From IMG/VR virus record IMGVR_UViG_3300005882_000024, positions 1-22,627 of that record: a DNA stretch of 22,627 nucleotides, one strand, 5' to 3'. The position numbers and the translations under genes are program-made. Shown here piece after piece: positions 15,847 to 22,627 of this stretch. The notes under the pieces are model-generated. The model did no database searches. It saw only the letters and a list, made by a program, of their open reading frames with translations, and was not told the DNA's origin. This stretch comes from a virus. The stretch's first letter is position 1, and each line of letters opens with the position of its first letter.

Positions 15847-16521
15847 TTAGTATTTAAATTCAGCTACGATGTAGTCGTTTGATACTTCTACAACCTTGCC
15901 GATTAAGACAGTATCGGGAATTTCGTAATCATTAACAACGCTGGTGGCCGGCGCAACAGCGAGGGTGTATTCGCCAGTAGCGTAGTTAACCGTTCCGCCA
16001 TCGCTTAATGTCCCATCCCCGTTGTCGGTTATAGAAGTCGTACCGTCAACCAAAATTGAAAGAGTACCAGCGACAATTGGTTGATTAAGTGTAGTAAACG
16101 TCTTGTTTACGCCATCAGTTACTCCTGTGGGTGTTTCGCCGGTAACTTTGTTGACTGCATTTGTATATTTGGAATTCAAAGTTGACCAATATAAAGAATC
16201 ACCAGCAGAAAAAACAACATTTGCTAAAACGGCGTTTTTAATAGCAACTTCTACCCCAGGAATTCTCTTTATTACAACGGCATAATCAGAAGTAGAAACG
16301 GTGTGGAAAACAACACCGTAGTAATCAAGATTAAAATTGGGATCAGAATAATCAATATCAGCGTTAGAAATAGGTACTACATTACTACCAGAAAGCTTTA
16401 CAGGAAAGGCACTAACAATATTTACACTAGGCTTCAAACCTGTTTGTTTAGAAACAGGATTTGGAGCCCAGTAAACATCAACATATTCAGCATAAGGGTT
16501 TTCAAAAACGGTATATGGCAT
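15847..16521 (-). CDS. Capsid decoration protein paralogue 2, with inserted domain (DUF2190-like)
   Basis: This 224-residue protein likely binds the outer capsid surface. Residues 1-124 and 202-224 align with the whole of the 138-residue protein encoded just before it (shared blocks MPY-VF-N-YAE, DVYWAP, KQTGLKPSV or RQTGLKPSV, FHT, IPGVE, YWST, GKVVEV, DYIVAEFKY). Between NAV and DTV it carries the 74-residue domain (128-201) also found in tail tube paralogue 2. A second smaller difference is a short insertion near residues 53-66 (DIDYSDPNFNL). The 'VFSAGDSLYWST' and 'IGKVVEV' pattern is what I recall for DUF2190-type decoration proteins. A site reading AAGGGGG lies 8 bases before ATG, 25 bases after the previous stop. 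Confidence 0.76.
   Translation of the reverse strand: MPYTVFENPYAEYVDVYWAPNPVSKQTGLKPSVNIVSAFPVKLSGSNVVPISNADIDYSDPNFNLDYYGVVFHTVSTSDYAVVIKRIPGVEVAIKNAVLANVVFSAGDSLYWSTLNSKYTNAVNKVTGETPTGVTDGVNKTFTTLNQPIVAGTLSILVDGTTSITDNGDGTLSDGGTVNYATGEYTLAVAPATSVVNDYEIPDTVLIGKVVEVSNDYIVAEFKY
15919..16140 (-). other. 74-residue beta domain inserted in decoration paralogue 2
   Basis: Residues 128-201, from GETPTG to DYEI, match residues 300-373 of tail tube paralogue 2 over their full length. It sits in a loop of the decoration fold: the flanks YTNAV and DTVLIGK correspond to YTNAA and DTVEIGK in the plain paralogue, which has only a few residues between them. Clean boundaries on both sides suggest insertion of a whole folding unit that projects from the capsid surface. 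Target and function cannot be read from sequence. Confidence 0.88.
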
Positions 16522-16546
16522 TGTTATTCCCCCTTAAAATGGGTTA

Positions 16547-16963
16547 TTAGTACTTAAATTCAGCAACAATATAATCGCTCTGTACTTCTACCACTTTGCC
16601 AATTTCGACTGTGTCGCTAGCAACAGCGGCATTGGTGTAATTCTTGTTTACCGTACTCCAATACAAAACATCACCAACAGCAAAAGCTACGTTGGCACAA
16701 ATGGTCGTAGAAATTCTAATTTCTACACCAGGAATAGGTTTAATTACGACCCCATATTCATCGGTGGCAGTCGTATGGAAGAGAATTCCGTAAGGGACAT
16801 CAGTAGCGCCAATTGCGACAAGCGCACCGCTGTCAATCTTGACAGGCGTACCGCTTGCCAATTCTACGCTAGGTTTAAGACCCGTCTGCCTTGAAACGAC
16901 GCCAGGTGCCCAATAAACATCAATGTTTTCAGCATAGGAATTTGTGAAAACTTCGTATGGCAT
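16547..16963 (-). CDS. Capsid decoration protein paralogue 1, plain form (DUF2190-like)
   Basis: This 138-residue, all-beta protein probably stabilises the mature capsid as an external decoration. GAGGAGG lies 7 bases before ATG. It begins only 2 bases after the protease/scaffold gene ends. Features are MPYEVFTNSYAENIDVYWAP at the N-terminus, GTPVKIDSG, YGILFHT, VVIKPIPGVEI, FAVGDVLYWST and the C-terminal IGKVVEV-DYIVAEFKY. The 'GDVLYW' turn followed by 'IGKV' near the C-terminus is characteristic of DUF2190-like small decoration proteins encoded before phage capsid genes. The assignment is from recall, not from a search. It is the shorter ancestor-like form of the next gene. Confidence 0.76.
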   Translation of the reverse strand: MPYEVFTNSYAENIDVYWAPGVVSRQTGLKPSVELASGTPVKIDSGALVAIGATDVPYGILFHTTATDEYGVVIKPIPGVEIRISTTICANVAFAVGDVLYWSTVNKNYTNAAVASDTVEIGKVVEVQSDYIVAEFKY

Positions 16964-16965
16964 TT

Positions 16966-18285
16966 TTATACCTCCTCTTTAGCGGTTTTGCGGTACTCGG
17001 TGAACGGATTTACGTCACGCGACTGTGGCGATAAAGTTTTATTCACTACCGTTTCCGCTTCCGCTTTCTTTCTTTTAGAAAGGTTAATCATGAGTTCAAT
17101 GTCGTCGTCAGACTTTTCGACAAGAGAATCAAGAAGCGCATCGTCAAATTCAATAGAAGCAGCAATAAGTTTTTCTTTTATTGCAGCCCGACGGCTTTCT
17201 TTCTTTGCTTCTGCTATTTCTTTCTCTTTTTCCGCAAGTTTATTCTTTAGCTCTTCTATTTCTGTCTTCAATTTGTCTATCTCGTTCTGTGCTTCTTTTT
17301 TAGCTTCTTCAGCCTCGGCAAAATAATCACTTATGACTTCAGACATTATTTTCTTTACGTCTTCTGCAGTGAGTAAGGTTACCGGCTCACTATTTGAAGA
17401 ACTGGAATAGGTATAGACCGCAGGTTCTACAACAGGTGCTTTAACTGTGACTTTTGCAGTATCCGTGGTTACAGTAGTAGGTTCAGCAAGTTGTGTTTCC
17501 TGTTCGTTAGCAGTTTCCTGCTCAGGAACAGCTTCTTGTTCATTAGCGTTTTCTGGCTCTTGTGTTTCTTCAGTAGCAACTTTTTGTTTTATGGCTTCTT
17601 CTTCCGCCACAGCGGTCTGTTCAGAAGCCTGCTCAGCGTTTTCGGCTGCATTCCTAACTTCCAAAGTAATCGCCTCCTTGTCAGCAGGGTTGGCAACAAG
17701 ACCGCTTCCGCTGATTTCTACAATGTCGCAAAGGGCATAACCTAAAGTAAGAGCGCCCTCCGGAATCTCATCTATGGTCACCACTTTTACCTGATTGTCG
17801 ACAAAAACTATGGGCTTGACAGTCTTAAACCAAACTTCCATTGAGAAAGTTGCTCTTCCCTCTCGAATTTCTTTGTAAATAAATTCGCCTTCTTCCTCTA
17901 ATGCAGCAAGGGCTTCTTTGTCTATAAGCGCTGTAATAACCAACTCGCCGCCCTTATCTGCCGTGGCTGGAATGTATTCGGCCACAATATTAGAACCTAT
18001 GTTTTTAGCTGGATCATGGCTTGAACGAATAAGCGATCCTTCGACAGTTCTGTACACAGGAAGAATTTCTTCTTCGAGGAAAGCATCTTTGTTAGCATTT
18101 ATATATTTCGCAACTTTCTCAATATCAGATAAATCGGTTGGCAATGTGTGCAAAAGAATATATTTTATAAATATCTTCATTGGACGATTATCAGTTACAT
18201 CAGCCGAGCCATATGGCTCAACTGTATATTCGCCGGGTTTAATAAGTATTTTCCGACGCTCTAAACCGGCGTGTTTTGAGTCCAT
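16966..18285 (-). CDS. Prohead protease-like domain fused to scaffolding coiled coil
   Basis: A 439-residue protein in two parts. Residues about 1-205 form an alpha/beta domain like phage prohead proteases: SLIRSSHDPAKNIGSN (His90 is a candidate catalytic His), GGELVITALIDKEAL, ATFSMEVWF (Ser148 is a candidate nucleophile) and EISGSGLVANPADKEA, the last resembling the 'SLVxNPAN' end of U35/S78-type proteases. Residues about 210-295 are a low-complexity Glu/Gln/Ala/Thr linker with repeated NEQE units. Residues about 305-370 are a strong coiled coil (EAQNEIDKLKTEIEELKNKL), with a short basic C-terminal segment after it. The whole suits a protease-scaffold that directs capsid assembly and is then removed. 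AGGAGGG lies 6 bases before ATG, 17 bases after the portal. Catalytic residues are only suggested, so the N-terminal domain could be inactive. Confidence 0.72.
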   Translation of the reverse strand: MDSKHAGLERRKILIKPGEYTVEPYGSADVTDNRPMKIFIKYILLHTLPTDLSDIEKVAKYINANKDAFLEEEILPVYRTVEGSLIRSSHDPAKNIGSNIVAEYIPATADKGGELVITALIDKEALAALEEEGEFIYKEIREGRATFSMEVWFKTVKPIVFVDNQVKVVTIDEIPEGALTLGYALCDIVEISGSGLVANPADKEAITLEVRNAAENAEQASEQTAVAEEEAIKQKVATEETQEPENANEQEAVPEQETANEQETQLAEPTTVTTDTAKVTVKAPVVEPAVYTYSSSSNSEPVTLLTAEDVKKIMSEVISDYFAEAEEAKKEAQNEIDKLKTEIEELKNKLAEKEKEIAEAKKESRRAAIKEKLIAASIEFDDALLDSLVEKSDDDIELMINLSKRKKAEAETVVNKTLSPQSRDVNPFTEYRKTAKEEV

Positions 18286-18302
18286 ATTTATCCCTCCTAC
18301 AA

Positions 18303-19640
18303 CTAGACGGTTGGATTAGTATTCTCTACTGGCTTTCTGTCTTCGGGATAGTTATTATCGGAAGTAGAGCCAGGTGGTCTTCCGTTTTGAATTAGCGCTA
18401 GGAACGGAAGGAATAGATCATAAGAATTTTGAAGTTCTTTCTCTTTAAGAAGTCTCTCTTTTTCCACAGCAAAATCAATAAAAGAAAGGTTTTCCAAAGT
18501 CGTTTGAGCACTAATAAGGCCTTCACGACGCAAGGGGATAAGTATCTTCTGTATAAACTCTTCAGATTCTAAGTCAAACGGCCTAAATCTAAAGATTGGA
18601 GTATCTTTCAGTCCTGCGTCTTCGGCAAACTTACGAAGCTCTCTTGTGATAGCATTCCCCACAATACGGCGGTACCTATTTAGGCGGCGAACAAACAGTT
18701 TTAACCCCACAGCGGCAGTGGCATAATTGTTTGCGCCTTCAACAACAGCTGAATTAGTATTAAGCGCCCAGAATATTGCTTTGTTTATAGGTTCATATCT
18801 CTGTGGCGAAAGAATGTCAATATCAGGATGAATAAATTCAATTTTCATGCGGTCATCATAGACTAATGTCATAGTACGACCAATAGTCTGAAGAACTTTG
18901 CCCACTTCTTCTATCTCTTCAGGATCAGCGTCGCGAATAGTTATAAGAGTAATCTGATTAATCAAACCGTTAAGAGTTGCTATATCTACATCACTCATTT
19001 TCTTTTTGCGACGCAAAGCGGGTAATGCACGCCTTAAAAATGGCTGGCCATATATTTCAAATTGACGCTTTTCAGCTATATGCAATATTTCTTTGATTGT
19101 TAAAGTTTTTGGCTCTAAATCCTGCTCGTCGATCGTTTCTGTGTTTTCAGAAGGATCAATGATATACTTAAGTGTTCTAGGATCCCACGGTTGTCCTTCA
19201 ATCTTTACTATCAATGGATTAATATTTACATACCCTATGGTTGTTTCTATGCTCTTTTTTTTGTAGGTAAATACACCTTTTTGACGCTGCAAAAAAACAT
19301 TATTGGTGACATAGAGAGTCCAGAAAATTTCATCTAACAAAGTGGGTAAATCTAAAATGTTATCTAGATATTCCTTGAATAAATCTACATTCTTTTCTTC
19401 AACACCCAACAAATTATAGTTAGTAACGCTAAGAGAAACCATTAAATCTATGACCGTTCCAACAATATCGTCACCAAAAGTTGCGCCGATACATTCGCGC
19501 ATAACTGCGTGAATTTCATCAGGAATTCGATCGGCGTCAACTAATGCAAGTGGTGATCCAGTAATAGACGAAATGCCAACTTTCTTTCTTGTTTCATTAG
19601 CAACTACACGTTCGTCAGCAAGGGTTGCTACATAATTCAT
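18303..19640 (-). CDS. Portal protein
   Basis: This 445-residue protein forms the dodecameric ring at the capsid vertex through which DNA enters and leaves. ATG overlaps the terminase stop (ATGA at 19640-19637), with AGGGGG about 8 bases upstream inside the terminase gene. Typical portal features are the stretch IYGQPFLRRALPALRRKKK (196-214), followed by a helix near ATLNGLINQI, the region IDILSPQRYEPINKAIFWA (274-292), and LRREGLISAQTTLE (370-383). The last of these is the 'lower/upper bound' pattern seen before the crown. The C-terminus has NGRPPGSTSDNN, typical of phage portals. Length is at the short end of the family. Genomic position between terminase and protease/scaffold is standard. 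Confidence 0.87.
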   Translation of the reverse strand: MNYVATLADERVVANETRKKVGISSITGSPLALVDADRIPDEIHAVMRECIGATFGDDIVGTVIDLMVSLSVTNYNLLGVEEKNVDLFKEYLDNILDLPTLLDEIFWTLYVTNNVFLQRQKGVFTYKKKSIETTIGYVNINPLIVKIEGQPWDPRTLKYIIDPSENTETIDEQDLEPKTLTIKEILHIAEKRQFEIYGQPFLRRALPALRRKKKMSDVDIATLNGLINQITLITIRDADPEEIEEVGKVLQTIGRTMTLVYDDRMKIEFIHPDIDILSPQRYEPINKAIFWALNTNSAVVEGANNYATAAVGLKLFVRRLNRYRRIVGNAITRELRKFAEDAGLKDTPIFRFRPFDLESEEFIQKILIPLRREGLISAQTTLENLSFIDFAVEKERLLKEKELQNSYDLFLPFLALIQNGRPPGSTSDNNYPEDRKPVENTNPTV

Positions 19641-22072
19641 TCAATTTGCCCCCTTTGTTCCCAAGGAGAGCCAACTAAGATAAGTGGCTTTTTCACCTTC
19701 TTCTTTTTCTTTTGCTTTAGCATTTCATAAACCAAGGAATAGCCTCTTATAGAAGCAGACACAAGGTCGTCGTGCATATTTTCATTAGGAGTTTTAAGAA
19801 TAATGGTTCCGCCACGTCCAGGGCGGGCTACCAAAGTGGAAGCCTGCTTGCGCAAAGTAATGTAAGTAGCATAAATATCTTCTATTGATTCCGGATATTG
19901 TTTGTCAATAGATGTTTCGCCAGTAGTTGGTTCTTGTGGAATTACAATCTTTTTGCTACGTAGGGCATCTTTGAAATTTGAATGATGAAGCATATTGAGT
20001 TCAGGCGACCCATATATTCCGTGTATCAAACGTCTGCCCTGCATATCTAAATCTGAATCTATCGGCACAATTGGTTGCATAACTACTTTTTCGCCAGATA
20101 TAGGATGAATCACTTCTGCAGTATCCATTAGCCTTTCTTTTACCGCTACACCACCGCCGCGCAATTCTAAAGCCAGTCCTTCAACTGTTCCGCCCCCAGC
20201 TTCGATAGCCAAAATAGCCTGTCTTAAGAAATTTGCTTCTTCTTGCGGATAGTCAAAAGAGTATTCAGCAAGATATACCAACCCAACAAAAGGAACCTCA
20301 GGATCGTATTCAAATACTGCAAGCGACGCTTTGTCGCCTGTGGTTTGACCGCCTTCGATAGGGTCAAACCCCAAGAAGTATTGTTTCCCTGGTTTCCCAT
20401 TAGGGAGTAAATAAGAGATAAATGGACTCGGAGTAAAGCGGATAAAACACGAAGGACTTCTTGCTTCTTCTATCAATTGTGGCGGATAGAAAATGCCTTT
20501 CAAAGACACAAAACGACAGAGATATTCTGCGCGAATAAGAGAAGTGTCAGAACTTTCTTCTACATCACGGATAATTTCTTCGTTCATAAACCCTGGCGAT
20601 GGATCTTTATATGTAATAACATCAATGTTGTATTTGTCGCCATCGCGACCCATGTAGCGAAGGAATTCGTCGTGAAAGGGTGTGTCTTCGTGCCCCGCTG
20701 TACCAACTGCTACAATCGAAAAAGCAGAAGGGATGTCTATTCCCAACTTCTTTAATCTAACTCGCTGCATTGGGTCTTGAGAAACGCTAACAAACGGTTT
20801 AACGACAGCACTGAGTATTTTGTCTGGAAAATCTTGTCGTTCTTCTATCATCAAGCGCGTGGCGCGCTTACCTCTAATTTTCTCCCCTTGACCAAGCGGG
20901 ATAGCTATTATTTTTGAACCTGTCTTAAATTTGATTACCTTCTGATCGGGTTCGCGAGTAGGCGTAGATTCTAATGCGCTCATTCCTATAGTGGCATCTT
21001 CGCCCTTAAGCCCCTGCACGATTTCACTGGCGCCATCCCACATTCCTGAAGACTGTCTAAAAGAAGGACCTACCATCACAATAACTTCGCGCGCAAATAA
21101 CGCAGCAACAAGTGCAGAAAAAACAGCACCAAGAAACGTTTTTGCCGTTCCACGACCACCAAGAAAAAGGTAAAACGGTTCCATCTTCCACCAGCTTTTA
21201 AGTATCATTTTTTGATACCAGTCAAGAGTAAGTCCATATAATACGCGCGCAGCATATACAGGATCAGCGCGAAGATGTTCTATAAAAAGAAGCTCTGGTT
21301 CAGTTAGAATGTTTTTTTTTACGGCTTCGTAGTAATGTGGCGGAATGGGCACACCAAGTTCTTCATCTCGGCGTATCTTTTCGCGCAACTTAGAGATTTC
21401 TTCTATTTGTTCTTCGGTTAGAGTTGCACCTATCTTCTCTTTGCGTATTTTAGATAGAAGTTCTTTTTGCGGCATCGCATAGTATTTTTCATAGAGCCTT
21501 ATGTAGTCTGCTATAGCTTCCTTTACCCGCTCATCGCCTTCCTGCCGTCTTTTTTTCAAAAGAGAAAGATCTTCAAGATGAGACGAAAGATTGTTCTGGG
21601 TTTCCTGCAACTCTTTAAATAGTTCGCGCGGGATAACTTCGTTGTTTATAACATACACTTCGCACTTTTCAAAAAGTTGCATAAGCCTGAGTTCAGCCAT
21701 TATGACAGACGACACCAAAAGCTGATCGGCGGGACTTTGGAGAGTGTATTCTTTTTCGTAATCTTGTTGTCTTTTGCCATAAAATTCTTTGGCGCCATGC
21801 TCTTTATAGTAAAGAAAATTCGGATCATTAAATTGTGGCGGTACAGATTTCAGGGTTTCTTTTTTCTTTTCTTCTTGCTCCTTCTTCCATGCTTCTAATC
21901 TTTCTTTGTAAATCTCCTTCGCGCGTTCTTCAAATTTCTTTGTGCTCCCTATACTGTATAAGACGGTTAATTCATATATATCTTTACGATTTAATAAATC
22001 AAGATTGGCATTCTTTCCTAAAGCTTTTTTTAGAGCTGAGTCAAACCTATCCTGCACCAACTTCTTCGCCAT
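19637..22072 (-). CDS. Terminase large subunit with long N-terminal extension
   Basis: This 811-residue DNA-packaging motor combines ATPase and nuclease. ATPase motifs are Walker A GGRGTAKT (305-312), a Walker B-like LMIEE (407-411; the usual aspartate is Glu), and coupling motif VGTAG (456-460). The RNase H-like nuclease has FDPIEGG (Asp570), LALELRGGG (Glu636) and HDDLVSA (Asp768/Asp769). Large terminases are commonly about 450-600 residues with Walker A near residue 50-100. Here about 260 residues precede the motor: a helical N-terminus, then E/K-rich coiled-coil stretches (50-75, 150-180, 205-240) and a segment near 115-175 (AELRLMQLFEKCE, LFKELQETQNNLSSHLEDL) that looks like a small-subunit-type helical pair. 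No separate small terminase lies in the window. ATG has GGAAGTG upstream. Confidence 0.9.
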   Translation of the reverse strand: MAKKLVQDRFDSALKKALGKNANLDLLNRKDIYELTVLYSIGSTKKFEERAKEIYKERLEAWKKEQEEKKKETLKSVPPQFNDPNFLYYKEHGAKEFYGKRQQDYEKEYTLQSPADQLLVSSVIMAELRLMQLFEKCEVYVINNEVIPRELFKELQETQNNLSSHLEDLSLLKKRRQEGDERVKEAIADYIRLYEKYYAMPQKELLSKIRKEKIGATLTEEQIEEISKLREKIRRDEELGVPIPPHYYEAVKKNILTEPELLFIEHLRADPVYAARVLYGLTLDWYQKMILKSWWKMEPFYLFLGGRGTAKTFLGAVFSALVAALFAREVIVMVGPSFRQSSGMWDGASEIVQGLKGEDATIGMSALESTPTREPDQKVIKFKTGSKIIAIPLGQGEKIRGKRATRLMIEERQDFPDKILSAVVKPFVSVSQDPMQRVRLKKLGIDIPSAFSIVAVGTAGHEDTPFHDEFLRYMGRDGDKYNIDVITYKDPSPGFMNEEIIRDVEESSDTSLIRAEYLCRFVSLKGIFYPPQLIEEARSPSCFIRFTPSPFISYLLPNGKPGKQYFLGFDPIEGGQTTGDKASLAVFEYDPEVPFVGLVYLAEYSFDYPQEEANFLRQAILAIEAGGGTVEGLALELRGGGVAVKERLMDTAEVIHPISGEKVVMQPIVPIDSDLDMQGRRLIHGIYGSPELNMLHHSNFKDALRSKKIVIPQEPTTGETSIDKQYPESIEDIYATYITLRKQASTLVARPGRGGTIILKTPNENMHDDLVSASIRGYSLVYEMLKQKKKKKVKKPLILVGSPWEQRGQIE

Positions 22073-22085
22073 TCTATCACTTCCT

Positions 22086-22493
22086 TTATTCCGTCAGGTC
22101 AACCAGTAAATAACTGATAATTTTTTCATGCTTTTTTGCTGCCAACGATGCACGTTGCTCAAAAACGTTTGCTTCTTTATATTTTTTGGAAGGAAAAATG
22201 AGAGTTTTTACTGCAGAATATATGTCTATAGCAATGTATGTAATTATAAATACAAGAGGGGTAAGTGTCCGTGCATCTTTGTAATGCCTAAATTCATGCC
22301 GTAATATTCTGTCTCGCGCATAACTGTTGTAGAATTCTTTCTCTACTAAAGTCCCAATTAGTAAATTGCAACTTATTGTTTTGCACGGGAAAATTCTTGG
22401 TATTTTATTCACAATGAAAACTATTGGCTTCCCTATATACATAAGTACCGAAATCAATATATTGATCCCTATAATCCATCCTAAAATTTCCAT
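22086..22493 (-). CDS. Small membrane-anchored zinc metallopeptidase-like protein (HExxH)
   Basis: About 135 residues from ATG at 22493. A TTG one codon earlier is only 4 bases from the AGGAGG site, while the ATG is 7 bases away. Residues about 1-30 form a hydrophobic N-terminal membrane helix (GWIIGINILISVLMYIGKP). RHEFRHYKDA contains the zincin motif HEFRH (about residues 66-70 from this start). A second hydrophobic helix follows (LVFIITYIAIDIYSAV). VFEQRA near residue 110 is a candidate third ligand (Glu in an 'N-x-FE-x-x-A' setting). This fits a tiny membrane peptidase of a type seen scattered in phage genomes, but I do not know its substrate. It is the first gene of the visible operon, 13 bases upstream of the terminase. 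A zinc-binding but non-catalytic role is possible. Confidence 0.62.
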   Translation of the reverse strand: MEILGWIIGINILISVLMYIGKPIVFIVNKIPRIFPCKTISCNLLIGTLVEKEFYNSYARDRILRHEFRHYKDARTLTPLVFIITYIAIDIYSAVKTLIFPSKKYKEANVFEQRASLAAKKHEKIISYLLVDLTE

Positions 22494-22510
22494 CAAGCTA
22501 CCTCCTCCTT

Positions 22511-22538
22511 GGTTAATAAAACTCCCTTTTTATTAACC
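22511..22538 (-). promoter_or_regulatory. Perfect 11-bp hairpin abutting the first gene's ribosome site
   Basis: GGTTAATAAAA (22538-22528 on the minus strand) pairs perfectly with TTTTATTAACC (22521-22511) around the loop AGGGAG. The ribosome site AAGGAGGAGG begins immediately after it. With no T-run following, it is not a standard terminator. It could be a protein operator (a symmetrical DNA site) or an RNA hairpin affecting access to the ribosome site. The function is inferred only. Confidence 0.6.
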
Positions 22539-22576
22539 AGCTTTCTTTTTTCTCTTTTTGCTTCCTAAACAGTATT

Positions 22577-22605
22577 TATGGGTACTAAGTTACTTAGCAC
22601 CCATA
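22577..22605. repeat. 29-bp near-perfect palindrome upstream of the first gene
   Basis: TATGGGTACTAAGT, a central T, and ACTTAGCACCCATA form a dyad with 13 of 14 matching pairs (the mismatch is a G-U wobble in minus-strand RNA). The outer CCATAG (22601-22606) can instead pair with CTATGG at 22617-22622, so two hairpins compete for the same bases. There is no T-run on either side. Candidate operator or attenuator; the rest of the non-coding right edge shows only a purine-rich stretch (22540-22570 on the minus strand). Confidence 0.55.
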
Positions 22606-22627
22606 GCCCTTGACATCTATGGTTAAT

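Noticed and set aside
17480-17560. Short repeats in the DNA of the scaffold linker as a possible repeat element
   Set aside because: They encode repeated NEQE-type low-complexity protein sequence in frame; there is no sign of a DNA-level element.
14163-17740. Plus-strand Ser/Phe- or Cys/Ser-rich open frames opposite the Lys/Glu-rich genes
   Set aside because: Their composition is exactly what antisense reading of Lys/Glu codons gives; they have no ribosome site or recognisable domain.
22610-22615. TTGACA on the plus strand near the right edge, a possible -35 box for a rightward promoter
   Set aside because: The matching -10 position falls outside the window, so it cannot be supported here.

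Overview
The window is one continuous virion-assembly module of a tailed double-stranded DNA phage or prophage. Every credible gene reads on the minus strand, so transcription runs from the right edge (base 22627) to the left edge. Base composition is AT-rich (about 40% G+C by eye). Nearly every gene has a strong GGAGG-type ribosome binding site. This fits a Firmicute-like or other low-GC host, but nothing here fixes the host and no host gene, integrase, tRNA or insertion sequence is visible. The gene set (terminase, portal, protease/scaffold, decoration, major capsid, connectors, tail tube, frameshifted chaperones, very long tape measure) and the lack of a sheath-plus-tube pair point to a long non-contractile tail, i.e. 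siphovirus morphology.

Layout in transcription order. At 22493-16966 are a small membrane zinc-peptidase-like protein, a large terminase with an unusually long N-terminal extension, the portal, and a protease-like/scaffold protein. At 16963-14876 are two paralogous capsid decoration proteins followed by the major capsid protein, which ends in a hairpin plus T-run terminator. At 14823-11905 are six small connector or head-tail joining genes, several overlapping or almost touching. At 11891-8790 are two paralogous tail tube proteins followed by a second terminator-like hairpin. At 8708-7681 is a tail assembly chaperone pair joined by a -1 programmed frameshift (heptamer T TTT TTA, then an 8-nt spacer and an 8-bp stem). 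From 7666 to beyond the left edge is a tape measure protein of which 2555 codons are visible with no stop.

The most unusual point is that both the decoration gene and the tail tube gene are duplicated, and one copy of each pair carries the same 74-residue beta-rich domain (51 of 74 identical, no gaps), inserted in an internal loop. The phage could therefore build both head surface and tail shaft from plain and domain-bearing subunits. Other notable points are three 115-residue tandem repeats near the tape measure N-terminus, the roughly 260-residue terminase extension with no separate small subunit in view, and overlapping dyads at the right edge upstream of the first gene.

There is no gene-free stretch over 300 bases. 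The longest non-coding pieces are the right edge (22494-22627) and the 81-base gap at 8709-8789, both described below.
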